A stretch of DNA of 64,000 nucleotides, taken from the NCBI GenBank assembly GCA_023333565.1, contig JAJKFH010000115.1, positions 3,410,001 through 3,474,000 of the forward strand. Reading direction: 5' to 3'. Under the pieces are notes generated by a model. It saw only the letters and a list, made by a program, of their open reading frames with translations. It searched no databases and had not been told where the DNA came from. Positions 1 to 12,800 of the stretch are shown piece after piece. Numbering within the stretch: the first letter of the stretch is position 1; each line of letters begins with the position of its first letter. The DNA comes from Puffinus mauretanicus. Taxonomy: Eukaryota > Chordata > Aves > Procellariiformes > Procellariidae. The translations under genes were made by a program, and so were the position numbers.

Positions 1-3000
1 TACAGAGGAACTGACTCCTCAATAAAGACCTACAATAGGTCTGTTCATTGCATGAAGCATTCTGTCAGTAGATTCTGAGATGCAGATCAAAGGTTTCAAA
101 GATAACCAGTGAGTGACCAGACCCTCGAGATTGTAATCTTGAGATACTGAAAAATCAGATTTTCAGCAGGTGGCAAGCACTCTCCTTTAAAACCCTGGAT
201 CCTTTAAGGCCTCTATTTCCTTTCCTTTAAACTAGAAAACCAGAAAGAGAGACATCATAAATCATTGTCTTAAATTTGGGAAGAGGTGATAGCTTTGTGG
301 TGGAGTATGACTGGAAGAATTTTATTGCTGCATTATGATATAGAATGTCATGTCTACATTAGAAAATGAAGCTCAGGCAGGATAAGTATCTTACCAAAGT
401 AAGAAAACTGTTGATTAAATAGATTGCTAGAGCCTTTCCCACTTTCTCAACTTTAAACATTAAACTGTGTTTCTTTTATGGCTAAAGCAAAGCAATGAAA
501 TCATTATGTATTGAAAATGTAGGAGCCAGCAGTTCATAATTGTTTATGACTGTTACAACTGGGAAAAAAATCCCTGTTGTACTTCTGATTCATTTTCATG
601 ATCCATTGACCAGCTGGTATGAGAAGCATCATTAATGAAGCATGAGATTTCATGCAATTTGGCCACCCAGCAGGAGATATGCTTCACCTTATGCTGATTC
701 TCTTTTTACTAGCTCCTACAGCCAGGAAAGTCAATGCGTTAAGGACACATTAAAAGTAAGATATGTATATATTATTCAGTCTTCTTTGGATATCACTGAC
801 AACTATCATACTGCTTCTTAGAGTGACAGCTTTCAACAGAGCATTGCCCTGTGAAATAGAGTACAGAGCCACACACTGTGAAAGGAAAAAAGTAAAATCA
901 AAGGAGTTTTGTAACAGCTATTATTCAGTGAGGTTTTAGATATTTTTAACAAAAGCAAAACAGGAGTTTTTCTCTCTCATAAGAAATCAGTACTGGAAAC
1001 AAATTAGATTTTATATATCAAGTCAGTAACAGCATTAAAAACACATAGAAATATTTTTAAAAGAATAGTCTCATATGTACATGAACATGAATGCATGGGC
1101 ATACGTGATGGAGTTTTTTAGGCATGCCATTGTACATATTACTTACCTATATTTTCTTCCTAAACCAATCTCATTATAGTAGTAGTATAGTATTTGTAGA
1201 ACAGGTATAAAATAATGAACAAGATCCTAATTCTAGTTCAGCCCCCAAGACCCTTTGTAAAACATTTCACTACTGCCCTCTGCATATCCTGGTCACTTAA
1301 GGTGAAGGATGGACCTAAGAGTTTTGTTGAACTACATATGAAAATTAATAAATGGTGTCAAAGTAAATTCTTACTTAATTTTGGCATTTATTTCCATTTT
1401 AACATCTCAAACTTGAATTTTCAAAATGCTGCTGAATTACTATACTGAAACTGAAGTAGAAAAATTGACAGAGGAAGTCTTTGAGGTGGGACCAGGCATC
1501 TAGGGGATGTAGGGCAACAGTTATACCTCCCCAAGCTTACATGTCAGATTGCAAACTCAGGAAGGCACCATTTTATACTCTGTTCATTGCAATGGGAAGA
1601 GAGGGTGTTCACCACCTTGTAGGATGGCTTTTTTAATGATTCAAAGAGAAATAAAAAGGTATCATTTGGTTACAATAAGAGTTACTAAATATATCTTATG
1701 TTATTACACACATTCTTGTAAGTACCTTATGTTATGCTATGATTCATGTATGAGGGCTTTGGGTGGGTCAAAAGGAATCTATACGGTAAGCAGCAAGAAA
1801 CTTTTAAAATGGTGTTAATAAATAATACGGGAAGATATACATGGCCTAATGAAAAGTAAATATATTCTTTATGTTACTGTATGGATATCTGTTATTCTCT
1901 GGACTCAATTTGCTCACTTTATACCACAAAAGAGCAATTTATTCCTACAGAAACCTTAATTGCTGGAGATAATTTATGCAGGGTCAGATGGTCTAAGGAG
2001 AAAAAAAAAAGACTAAAATTCAAAACAACTCTCTTTTTTCTTTGAGATACCAAAATTGTGCATATTGTCTTCACCCCTTTCAGCTCTGCTGTGAGATCTA
2101 GAAGAAGCTTAAGGTAAAAGAACAAGCTGGAAAAAAATTAACATCCCAAATTCTGGCTAGGCAGAACAGAAAGACAGAGAAATTTAAAATAACAAAAACA
2201 AACCAATCTCAAAAAACAACAACAAAGTTTAATTCACTGAGCAACTGAAAATTAAGAAATTTAAATTATTTCAAAAAATTGTTGTATGTGCCTTCTAAAG
2301 AATGTTTAACTTGTTTGAAGCATATGGACTAAATATTGCATTAAACCACAGCTGTGTCATAAGGAAATTATGAGGACATATTACCTAAGTAGAATCACAA
2401 ATGTGTGTTACTAAACCACAGAAAACAATGATGGTAATTTATGTAATAATCTCAGCTAAAGATTTCTGAAGAGTTTAGTGGCAGTACTCCTGTCCCTGAT
2501 GCAGTTTTGCATTTCTTCCAGTCCCTCTTCCTGCCTAAAAATGCAATGGTGCCAGAAGACTTTGGAGTTCACTACCTGTTCAGTGCAACCCGCTCACAGG
2601 CTGGCTACAGCTTGTCTCTCTATTTGTAGGTGTCACTCACCACTCTAATGTGTTAAACAAACTATTGAATCAGCAGGTATAAAAGAAAAGTAATAACTTC
2701 TTTTTCCCACACTAAAATACCAGGGGAAATAAAATGTAGCTTGAAATCTATGAGTGAAATTGGAATTTGCCAATGTTAGCCTACCTGAACACCCCCATTT
2801 TCCTAAAAAGTGTCCTGAGACTTTAAATGACCACAGTAACCAGTGGCTCAGTTTTCTCATCACTAAAGTATGCTAAAGATAGTTACAGTCTACTCTATAT
2901 TAGAGTTACCACATTAACTGGTGGATAGTGATTGTTTGGGGTTATTTCAAATTTTTTCAGTAAGCCAAAAAAGATTCATCACAGCTGTTGAAACACCTGC

Positions 3001-5063
3001 CAGAAATCATATTTTAAGTAAATGGAAATAACTTTATAATAAGAAGACATTAGTAGCAGATTATAAAGGAATTCCCTTGGGATTCCAACATTTGTTGGAA
3101 ACAAAAACTTGCCCAAAAAACCCATGAGTAAAACAATTATTAATATGAAATGAAAAAATTATGAGATGTCACTTGCTTAACTTGAGATATTAAGTGGGTG
3201 ATAAGACAAAAATTATATTATATGGATTTACGCATATAAATAGTAATTAATTTTCCAATAAAATGTTGAAAAATAGGAAGAACATGACATTAATGAATTC
3301 AGAGACTTTCTTTGGGAGATCAATGAAGAAACTATCTTCTGTAGTACTGAAGTGAAGCAATAGCTTTAAAAGTGTGTATAATTATAAAAATAAACTGGAC
3401 ACCTGCAAAAAAATCTTATTTTAAATATCTAGCTCTTATAAAATCTACCTCTACTATTTTCAGAACATCTGGCATAACGCCAAGCATATAAAGTTTACTG
3501 CCGTACTGAAAATTATCAAAATTTAGAACTCAATTAATGTAGAGATCTTTTAAACATAAGATTCACTACAGTGTTCCTTAGATAACAAAGGCAAGTGTAA
3601 CAGCTCTGCAAGGTGATGGAATGAGCTATGGAAACTAATTGTGAGTCTGCAAACGTAATAAAAAGAGAGTTCTGCAAGTTATGAGATACCCCAGGCAACT
3701 CCCTGGAGTCTTGAAGTAATCAGGAGAATATTCTGGTCTGTCCTTTTAATTTCAAATGTTTCTGTTCTGCAGAAAGAAAAGAGTTCCACAAATGACATTT
3801 TTTTAATGAAACACTCTTTACCTGAAAAATTATCAACCAATTCAGTTAATACCTTCATGCAAGGCCACCTTAAAAGACACCTCTGACTGAATCAGGTAAG
3901 GAGGAATGAAAGTTGCCCAGTCCATTACTTATCTAGACACAACTGAAATAATAATGAGACGAACAGTAGAAATGTTCCAATTCTTTCTTCTATAAGAAGA
4001 CAGACAACAAAGAAAAGGAATTTTGGTCTGGTTATTCTTTGAAGGAATAAATGCTTGGGGTGGGGACAGGAGAGAGAAAGGATGCACATTGTTACCAAAG
4101 AGCAACAGGCAACTACTCCTAATAAGGATATATAGACTGACCTTGGAAAAAGAAAAAGGAGAAAGAAATTAGCAGGTGACAAAAATAACCAGTTATCCCT
4201 CTGCATGAAGTTATCCTAGTACGTATGTGACAGACCCTGGAGGAATCCAAATTTTCAAGACTGCTTTCCCTCCCATGTGTTCATGTAAGACTCCCTGTTT
4301 TCAGGTGACAGAAAGTATTCCACAGCAGCAGTGGGTGCTGTTTAGAAGTTAGCCAAGAGGAAACAACAGTTTTATCGTATATTTCCCTAAAATATTCACA
4401 GACATTGAGCTGCAGAACATGGAAAGTTGTTATGGAGATACCCACGTTCCAAATGCCTCTAAAATTTGGCATGTGGAAATGAATGATGTGTGCCTCTTCA
4501 GTAAAACTGCTTTGGCTGCCTATAACAAAGACCTTTGCTTACATCTGAACACAACTCTGTTTTTTAGTGAAGTGACAAAAGGACATTTAGCTCTACTTGT
4601 GTAGCAAAAGCTGGTCAAAACCTTGGGCTCCTGTTTCACTACAAATGTTATTTTTATTGTGTATTTTTCTAATTTGTGGTGAATGAAAGGCTCCTAGACC
4701 TCTCTTCATTGATGGCATGAGCATTTTTTCTGTGCCTAGGAAAAATGTCTATTTCATTAAACTCTAGGTAAAGGGCTGTAGATCTTCATTTGTTAATATG
4801 CCAGAAATCTTTCAGAGGCCTCCTTAAGGGTTGGGAAAAAAGTAACCAGATGCAAAATCTGTCAAATAGAACATTACAAGCTTAATAGACCCACATTGTT
4901 TGAACCAAATGTTGTTTCAGTGGATAATTTACAGTCACCTCTATTCATTGAAGACTGAACATCTCAGCCATCACAGATTTAATTTTTTTAAAAAAAGAAG
5001 AAAACTTAGTGAACAAATGTAGAATGTAGAAATTTTCTGTGATTTTTGTATGATATTTTTCTT
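1..5063. other. AT-rich unique noncoding sequence
   Basis: I see no gene, no recognisable repeat and no exon-like frame flanked by splice sites here. The small open frames have no codon pattern or family match that I recognise. Only short A- or T-rich runs occur. It is most likely intergenic or deep intronic DNA. Confidence 0.6.
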
Positions 5064-5632
5064 GAGAGCTTAGACTAGACACAGTATTCAGATGGGATCT
5101 CACAAGTGCCAAGCGGAGGGCAATAATTCCTCCCTTTGATATCATGTCTGTGCCCCAGTGAATATCTCCCAGGGTGCTTGCTGTCTCTGCAGCCAGGGCA
5201 CACTGCTGGCTTATGCTCAGTTTATGTCTTCCAAGGCCCCCAGGTCCCTTCCCGCAGAGCTGCTCCCAGCCAGGCAGTCCGCAGCCTGTGTCCTTGACCA
5301 GTGCTTCCTGCCCAGGGGCAGCGCTTGGCTTTATCCTCGTTGAAATACATGAGGTTCCTTCAGCCTGTCTACCTCCCTCTGGATGGCAGCACTGCCCTTG
5401 AGCGTCCCTAGTGGTGCCCCCCCCCCCCTCCACTTTGATGTCATCTCTAAACTTTATTCGAGTGCTTTGCCTCACCTTCTTCTCCAGGCCATTGAAAGGT
5501 CTGGGACCAAACAGATCCCAGACAGACCCTTGCAATAGATGCTTGCCACAGACCTCCAGGTAGAGTAAGAACAATTAATGACTCTCTCAGCCTGGCCATC
5601 CAACCCGTTATTTAGCCATCTAGTTCTCCACT
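5064..5632 (-). mobile_element. CR1 LINE fragment, old, 5'-truncated and 3'-truncated
   Basis: Read on the minus strand, this block follows the avian CR1 second open reading frame downstream of the polymerase core. On the plus strand the diagnostic phrases appear in the expected order: a 'cacactgctggcttatgctc' block, 'cccccaggtccc', 'gcagagctgctccca', a 'tgaggttcct' block, 'cctctggatggcagcac', and a 'cctggccatccaaccc' block. Many indels break every frame, and a 12-base C run interrupts it. The standard 3' tail is absent. It is dead and probably much older than the other CR1 copies here. The exact ends are estimates. Confidence 0.82.
5417..5428. repeat. C12 homopolymer inside the CR1 fragment
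   Basis: Twelve consecutive C residues follow 'gtggtg'. The run sits where intact CR1 copies have non-repetitive coding sequence, so it expanded after insertion or reflects assembly or polymerase error. Confidence 0.8.
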
Positions 5633-5689
5633 CACCCAGAACACAAAGTCCCAAATTGGATACAAGAATATTTGGGAAACAGGTTGCCT

Positions 5690-5775
5690 TTCAGCTATTG
5701 ATGGGTGGAGACCATTTCATGGTATTTACTTGGACTTTAGCAAGGCTTTCAATGCTATTTCATGCTCTGGGTTTA
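5690..5775 (+). mobile_element. LINE/CR1 reverse transcriptase fragment, opposite orientation
   Basis: The frame beginning near 5720 reads GIYLDFSKAFNAIS. This is the conserved motif around the first catalytic aspartate of CR1-type reverse transcriptases, usually written (Y/F)LDFSKAFD. It is on the plus strand, opposite to the CR1 fragment ending about 60 bases earlier, so the two are separate insertions or the products of an inversion. Only some tens of bases are recognisable. The edges are uncertain. Confidence 0.7.
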
Positions 5776-6329
5776 GGGAATTTTGGAGTTAACTAATAAG
5801 AAATTCAACTTGATTTAAACAATACTCCTTAATCTCTTTGAAAACAAAGCTTCAAAGCAAGATAATACTGTATCTATTTCAGTGGCACCTCAGTTTAAGA
5901 GCAAAAATCTCATCAGAGAGATTTCAGGATCCTTATTTAATATGTAACAGTGAGTAAGAACATTGTTTGTAGAAGTTACTAACTATTCTAGAATTTATTG
6001 ATTTCAAACACTCAAAGTTTAGTGACATTAAACAACAAAACCTTATTCCCTCTCTTTTTGTCTATGCGTTATGATGCAATGTTTAAGACTGGATCACAGA
6101 TTATGTTTTTGCAGAGGTAGCTTCCCTACTTCATTCAGAAGGCTTGTGTTGGTCACAAGCTATTTGATAATCTTTCACATAGATCAGTATGTGGTCTTAG
6201 ATCTGCTTGCTAATCAAACCATGCTGGAAGAAATCTTCACATGTCTTTCTCTCTGATGTTCATCACAACAGTTAAATAAGTGCTTTCTGAACACGAACAG
6301 ATTGATTTTCTTGTGACTCCAGTCAGATT
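5776..6329. other. noncoding, nothing recognised
   Basis: AT-rich sequence between the LINE fragments and the MIR-like remnant. No gene, repeat or strong signal is seen. Confidence 0.5.
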
Positions 6330-6425
6330 ACTCATTTTACAAACAGAAAACTGAAAGATTAAGGCCAAATGCTGTCCTTCATTCAAAGCACCCAATCTGA
6401 GATGCTTACACCTAGCTTCCCAGGG
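6330..6425 (-). repeat. probable MIR-type ancient SINE remnant
   Basis: 'ctcattttacaaacagaaaa' followed by 'ctgaaagattaaggccaaat' resembles the reverse complement of the MIR core and tail (cattttacagatgaggaaac..., then an agaggttaag-like block). It continues into a 'gcacccaatctgagatgctt' block of a kind seen in old amniote interspersed repeats. The match is by eye and diverged. Confidence 0.4.
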
Positions 6426-7435
6426 CAGGTAGGACAATACAGCATTTTATATGTTCTTACTGACTTTAGCTGCTGTTCAAAGAGTTCTGCTTTTTTGCAT
6501 GCTAAACTGGAAGGTCTTAAGCACAGCATCTAGAGAAAAAGGGTGCCCTGCGATTCCTCAAAACATTTTGATTTAAAACACTGGTGCAGCCAATGTATAA
6601 TCTACACTGCACAGATAAAAACAGAGGGGTTTTTTTTATGGTGATTTCCATTTACCTGTCCTCTGACATAGTTTTTTTTCCTTCTCATCTTTAACCTCAT
6701 TCAACATACATATTAAAAACATGAATTCATTAAATACATGAACACATGAAAAAGGCCAATTTGTGTAGTAGTATCAGATATGAACTGTCTGGTTTTAGTC
6801 TACTCTGCTCAGCAGTATCATTTCTCCTCTCCTGCTACAGGGCCTCATCACATTTGTCTCACAAACTCCTCTTCCTCTTTTTATTGTTTCTACTGGCTTA
6901 TGCTGCTGTTTTCGCCCAGGCAGCTTGTGTCATTCCCACTCAGCTCACACTTGGTCCCTACATTTTTTTCTTCCCCATTCCCTTTTTCAGTCACAGTGCT
7001 GGGCTGCTTTAAAATCTTCATGGACAGTTACAGTACTTCCTTCCCTTTCTCATGAGCTCCAGTCAACATAATTTATTTTTACCTCCTCAGGCTTTTTACT
7101 GCAAAGTAGCTCAATTTTCTCTGCACTCTTCTAAGATTGGCCTTTTTCTTCATTTATTTTAATGGTGGTGCATTCAGCCACAGGAAATATAGTTTTCCTG
7201 AGAGCCTATATCCCAGCAAACAAAACTGAGACATAGGTGCTAAGGAAAACAGACTGTTTCACTGTTGAAAGGGGTGGTTGTGGTTCTATTTAAGATATAT
7301 CTCCTCCACCTCCTAAAGAGAATATTACGCCCCTGAAGCAAGATGATCCAAGAAGCCATAGACAGCTGGCCAGCAGAAGACCACACTATTTGTCAAATGA
7401 TTAAGGCAGGGCAGATCAATTGTGTTTTAGAAATG

Positions 7436-7436
<1 letters not shown>
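6426..7436. other. noncoding, pyrimidine-rich in part
   Basis: 6790-7090 is pyrimidine-rich on the plus strand (many ctt/tcc runs). That produces two overlapping hydrophobic open frames which I regard as compositional. No gene is supported. Confidence 0.5.
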
Positions 7437-7466
<30 letters not shown>

Positions 7467-7488
7467 TATCTTATCTTATCTTATCTTA
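7437..7488 (+). repeat. (TTATC)n pentanucleotide microsatellite
   Basis: About ten uninterrupted copies of the 5-base unit TTATC, first unit partial, ending in 'ttaat'. It is nearly perfect, so it is probably length-polymorphic. Confidence 0.97.
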
Positions 7489-7828
7489 ATTTTACAGGAG
7501 TATCTAAGTGACTACACTGACAACATTTACCTGAGAGATTAAACTCCCCTGTAAGGTCACTTTTAGTTCTGGAGAAATGCCTGCATGACTATATTATTGT
7601 GAGGTTATGTTGCTCTTAACCCTGGGAAGACATGGCATAATCAAACCTTCCTTTGTGTCTTATTCTTTGAGGAGATTTATTTAGAAGATGTGAGTCAACT
7701 TAAATATTTTATATGATGACATACAGATAACAACGTATGCCACTATGACCTCAAAGCTTGTTTATTAAGATTTCTTTTTCACTGCAGTATTAACAAGATT
7801 CATCTGCTGCTTGCACCTTGTTCAGGAT

Positions 7829-8694
7829 ATACCATCAAGCTGGGCGGGAGTGTTGATCTGCTGGAGGGTAGGAAGGCTCTACAGAGGGACCTGGACAGGC
7901 TGGATCGATAGGCTGAGGCCAACTGTATGAGATTCAACAAGGCCAAGTGCCGGGTCCTGCACTTTGGCCACAACAACCTCATGCAACGCTACAGGCTTGG
8001 GGAAGAGTGGCTGGAAAGCTGCCCAGAGGAAAAGGACCTGGGGGTGCTTGTTGACAGCTGGCTGAACATGAGCTGGCAGTGTGCCCAGGTGGCCAAGAAG
8101 ACCAATGGCATCCTGGCCTGTATTAGGAATAGTGTGGCCAGCAAGAGCAGGGAGGTGATCGGCACTGCTGAGGCCACACCTCGAATCCTGTGTTCAGTTT
8201 TGGGCCTCTCACTACAAGAAGGACATGGAGGTGCTGGAGCGTGTCCAGAGAAGGGCAACGAAGCTGGTGAAGTGTCTGGAGAATAAGTCTTATGAGAAGC
8301 AGCTGAGGGAATTGGATTTGTTTAGCCTGGAGAAGAGGAGGCTGAGGGGAGACCTCATCGCGCTCTACAACTACCTGAAGGGAGGTTGTAGTGAGGTGGG
8401 TGTTGGTCTCTTCTCCCAAGTAACAGCGATAGGACGAGAGGAAATGGCCTCAAGTTGCGCCAAGGGAGGTTTAGACTGGACATTAGGAAAAATTTCTTTA
8501 CTGAAAGAGTGGTCAGGCCTTGGAACAGGCTGCCCAGGGAAGTGGTTGAGTCACCATCCCTGGAAGTATTTAAAAGACGTGTGGATGTGGCGCTTAGGAC
8601 ATGGTTTAGTGGGCATGGTGGTGTTGGGTTGACCGTTGGACTCGATGATCTTAGAGGTCTTTTCCAACCTTAATGATTCTGTGATTCTATGATT
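7829..8694 (+). mobile_element. CR1 LINE, 5'-truncated copy with intact 3' end
   Basis: The element starts within the reverse transcriptase region ('accatcaagctgggcggg', after a normally preceding catalytic ADD block that is lost). It runs through the C-terminal part of ORF2 and the short 3' untranslated region to the diagnostic avian CR1 end, two ATTCT(G/A)TGAT units at 8674-8694. 5' truncation is the usual outcome of target-primed reverse transcription for this family. CR1 makes no poly(A) tail, and none is present. No clear target duplication is expected or seen. Confidence 0.96.
7927..8286 (+). pseudogene. CR1 ORF2 C-terminal remnant
   Basis: This frame keeps the typical CR1 ORF2 C-terminal segment: [14 protein letters not shown] near its start, then [10 protein letters not shown] and [18 protein letters not shown]. 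Upstream in the same frame a stop codon falls inside the segment normally reading LDRLDxWAEANxMRF. Downstream the frame shifts: the segment corresponding to [14 protein letters not shown] is in a different frame from about 8240. The catalytic part of the polymerase is absent, so the copy cannot move. I infer no host function. Confidence 0.9.
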
Positions 8695-9210
8695 GCCTAT
8701 AAGCTTGAAACACTGTGATAATATCCTCCCCAACCTTGAAACAAGTAGTTTTTTGAACATTGGAACTAATACATAAAATGTATGTCTTGAAGTTAATTGA
8801 CATTAGTGTCTGAGTTGCAAGCCCTGGTTGAAGCTTTTCCTGACACTGAGGTGAGCAGAAACATTCACTCTAACAGATGTTAAAAATATTTATAAAACGT
8901 GGAAAATTGGAAAATCATGTTCTAAAATTCCCTTTTTGAAGTCAGCTGCATTGTCTCTCTACTTAGTTTCCTCAAAAATTAACACATCTGAAATTTCTTT
9001 CCTTCAAAGTTCTGATAGGGTGCTGCACTTGTTTTGAGAGTTACACTGTGACACTGATTTAAGAAATATTTTAAGGTTTCCTAAGTGTTTATACTTATAA
9101 TTTCTTTCCTCCTGTCTTGAATTAATGATATTAAGAGCATCACTATTTTAGAATCAAAAGAAAACAAACAAAAGAACCTTATCTCTCAAAAATTCATTTT
9201 CATTTTTTAT
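8695..9210. other. noncoding, nothing recognised
   Basis: AT-rich spacer between the CR1 end and the TTTG repeat. No gene or repeat is identified. Confidence 0.5.
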
Positions 9211-9230
9211 TTGTTTGTTTGTTTGTTTGT
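9211..9230 (+). repeat. (TTTG)n short microsatellite
   Basis: Five tandem copies of a TTTG-type tetranucleotide, just before the solo LTR. Confidence 0.9.
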
Positions 9231-9243
9231 TATGTGGACTCTG

Positions 9244-9809
9244 TGTACTGGGTCTGGTTAGGATGGAAAAACTTTTTTCATAGCAGACTGTATAGTCCTG
9301 TAGATCCTATAGATCTGTGAGTAAAACAGTGTTGCTAACACACCTGTGTTTTAGTTATTGCTGAACAGTGCTTGCACAGCACCAAGGCCTTCTCTATTTC
9401 CCACTCTGCCCCCTTCAGCGAGTAGGCTGTGAGTTGGCAAGAGTTTAGGAGGGGACACAGCTGGGACAGTGGACCCAAACAGACCAAAGGGATATACCAT
9501 ACCATACCATATAACATCATGCTCACTAATAAAACTTGTGGGGGAGTTTTTCCGAGGTAGCCATTGCTCAGAGACTGGCTGGCATTGGACTGCTGGCGAG
9601 AGGTAATGTGTGATTACCTTTGCATCACTTCTTGGGATTTTGTTTTTGTTTTTTTTTTTTTTTTCATTCACTTATTAAACTGTCTTTATCTCATCCCATG
9701 AGTTTTTCTTGCATTTGCCCTTCCGATTCTCTCCCCCATCCTGCTGGGAGTGGGGAGTCAGCAAGTGGCTGGTGGGTGCTCAGTTGCTAGCAGGGGTCAA
9801 TCCACCACA
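9244..9809 (+). mobile_element. solo LTR of an ERVL-type endogenous retrovirus, older copy
   Basis: The 5' edge is TGTACTGGGTCTGG and the 3' edge is CCACCACA, the TG...CA ends expected of an LTR. It contains a CCATACCATATAAC block, a decayed 'aacatcatgctca' where related copies have a CRE-type TGACGTCATGCTCA, an ATTAAA polyadenylation signal (9674-9679) followed by 'ctgtctttatctc', and the 'cttccgattctctccccc' block near the 3' end. The same order of blocks occurs in the LTRs at 49010 and 20903. Flanking pentamers are ctctg and ctcca, so the target duplication is poorly preserved. No internal retroviral sequence remains, consistent with LTR-LTR recombination. Confidence 0.9.
9674..9679 (+). 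promoter_or_regulatory. LTR polyadenylation signal ATTAAA
   Basis: ATTAAA followed by 'ctgtctttatctc', at the same relative position as in the other two LTRs of the window. This is the expected LTR polyadenylation hexamer. Confidence 0.65.
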
Positions 9810-12800
9810 CTCCAGGACAAGTTCTGTTTCTGTAAGATGAAATGCATATGCAAAACAGAAGATGTTATCATTACACAAATATTTTTTTATGCATCTAGCT
9901 TGACTTGTTCTGGATAATTTTGAATGTTGCTTCATTTTTTCAGATATAGTCTCATTTTTTTTCCATAGTCATAGAGAATATTTTTTGTGTTTCCTAGGGT
10001 ATCTATGTATTAGTTTCAGTCACCTATGTAGTCAGAAAAATTGTATCCTTGATCTCCCAAGTACCATAGTAATTTCTGCAAATAGGAGTTACACTTCAGT
10101 ATCTTGTAGGCATTTTGAAAATTACTCCAACTATATAGAAAATGAGTCAATACGTCCAAGTCTTGATTATGAACTTCTTACAACTTCTGGAGAATGGAAT
10201 TAACATTTAAAGATAAGACTAGACTTGAAGCCAGATATATTTTACAGTTTTATGGTCATTTGAATTGGAAATGAGAAATATTTATTTTCTAGCTTGGAAA
10301 GAGTGTCCTATGAGGACATGTGCATTTATAAGTGTTCTTAACTTTAGAGGTTTGAAATGTCATGAAGGTAATGGCTCTCATAAGCTTTCCACTGGTGGAG
10401 AAAATAAGCCTTATGATATCTATTGACATGGGATCTAGCTGTCAGGCAGGATTGAAGTCAGATAAGAACAATTCTCCACATTTAAGTCTTAATCTTGCTT
10501 TCCATTGGAGTTCAAATTTTCTCTGAAGTTTCACATCCCTGACCACAGTGACATGACTGAAATTTAATGATAGGTCAAATTATAGAGCTTTCAAAATGAG
10601 ATTTAAAAAACCTCATGGAACAGTCAAAACACTTTTTGAATGTTTTCCAAGGCTATTGATTACACAAAAGTGACAGATCCCTCTAATACATTTTCAGATC
10701 AACCAAATTTTGTAAGACAGCTTGACCTTTGTTTCAGCAGTAAGAAGAACAGAAGTTATATGGTAATCTTGTCTGTCTTTCTTACCAATGGAATACCCAT
10801 TTGATCTAAATGCAGGCTAATTTATTCCTCTGTAAATGCAATATCCAAATAAATTTTATATATATATGTCTTCAGACTAGGTTCTTCCCTGTTTAAATTT
10901 TGATCTACTTGAATGCTTGTTAACATGTTTTGCACAAATTTTGGCAATTCACTGAATCATCCTGTCTACTTAGCACCATACTCCAGAGATGTTCCATAGG
11001 AAGAGGAATTTTATTCAAACTCATACTTTAACATTTAACAACTTCAGATGTGAAACAGTAAGTTGGATCGTTTATCATGAAAATATGTAGCTTTATGAAT
11101 TAAACAATAACTACCACAAAGCCAAATGAATAGAATAATTTAAGTAACACAGGGTAAAAAAAAAGGCAGAATTAATCGTCATTCATATTTTCATACATAT
11201 GACCAAAATCCCAACCTTTTTGAAAGCCAGAATTAATCTGTCCTTCAGCTGACTCAAATATGGTGCAGAAATAAACATTTACAACGAAAAACAAGCAAAC
11301 AAAGAAATAAACAAATAAAACAATTGTTATTGCTTTTTATCATAACAATGTAGCTGCAGGCTTATGTGATTTGTACATGTATGTGTGAGGTTTGCATGCA
11401 CATCTGTACAAGTGCAGTGAAATCATCCACACTGGATGCTCCTGAAACTAGAAATGCAAGGGAGTGGAAAGATACAGTATTTTAGCTAGAATCAAAATCT
11501 GTTGGTGCATCTACAGATGACAGTTGTGGCCTGGAATTCGTTATTGGTAACCTTAGTTAAGGTCACAGAAACAAAGCTAGCTTCTGTGAAACTGGCTGAA
11601 ATTACTCCCACAATTTGTTTTTCTCTATTCAGAGGTCTTGCTGATACCACCTGACAGAGGAATGTTTGTCCAAGTGAGAAGTATTACATTTTAAAAGACC
11701 ATATATATCAGCACCAGACTTTTAGGATGATATTGGGAAGTCTTCTCTTCTGAAAGAGGACATTTTCGTAATAACAAAAACAGTGTAAAGGAAGGAGACC
11801 TCCTGGGCTGAAAGGACTATATCAGAAGGTTTCACCTCACCTGTTAGCAGGTGTTATTGTGGGTATCAGAAAGGACTGATCCTTCTGAAGATAGCCAGGG
11901 AAGTGCCTGAAAATTATCCTCACTGACATCTAGAATTCAGAAGATAAAACTGTGAAGCAGTAACAAGCTGGAGTATGGGGAAAGTTCCTATTGATGAAGA
12001 GAGATGCATACTGCAGCAGAGTGATGCAATTTGTGCAAGGTAATCCAGAAGTTGTAAGACAGTAGAGTCCAGAAGGTAGTTCAGAGGAGACCTTATTAAT
12101 AAAGACAGAAATAGTACCCCACCAAAAAAATCATAGCTTTCATGTTTTACAGAAGAATATTGTACTGATCTTCCTGCAAACAGTCTAGAAAAATAAATAA
12201 ATAAACAAACCCATATGCAAATGCTATGTATGAATGCAACAGAACATTTTTGATTTTGTGTCAAGACAATGGACAGATGTAAAGACTTCATCAGAAATGT
12301 GAATCAAATAAAGCCTAAAGTTTTGGGACCTTTCACCTTCTCCATGCAGAAGGGAATCCTGTTAGCCCTCTCCGCAGTTGGAGAAAAGGTATTGGATTTG
12401 ATGACCTTTTGGTCTGACCAGTTAGGGCTGTTCTTAGGTTCTTATTTTAGGAACTAAAATCCCTGGGGTTTTGGCTTCCTAACAGGTTGGCTACCATAAA
12501 GGTCCACCAAGGCTGTTGGTGAGTATAATGCTGTTTTTTTCTGCAGAAAAAATATCTTTGATTTCTGTTGACTGTTTATAATTTTTCATATTACTTTAAT
12601 GTCACAGTTCTGAACCAGCATCAAAGGAGGCAGTGCTGCTTTGTGTACCACACAACTTGCACTCCAGTTATAAAACAAGAAGTATGAGTTGAATAAGGCA
12701 AAAATTATGGATATATGTTGCCCTGGTAGGCAGTGATTTTGAAACTCTAACAGTCTAAATACTGTCAAATTTCCTGTAGAAATTTTTGGCAAATGAAAGA

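Noticed and set aside
5158..5401. Overlapping plus-strand frames
   Set aside because: They are antisense to the CR1 fragment.
6746..7055. Two overlapping hydrophobic frames suggesting membrane proteins
   Set aside because: The sequence is a pyrimidine-rich stretch, which yields Leu/Phe/Ser-rich frames without coding; no splice or start signals.
7989..8419. Minus-strand frames of 89 and 98 codons
   Set aside because: They are antisense to the CR1 ORF2 remnant and contain its complement only.
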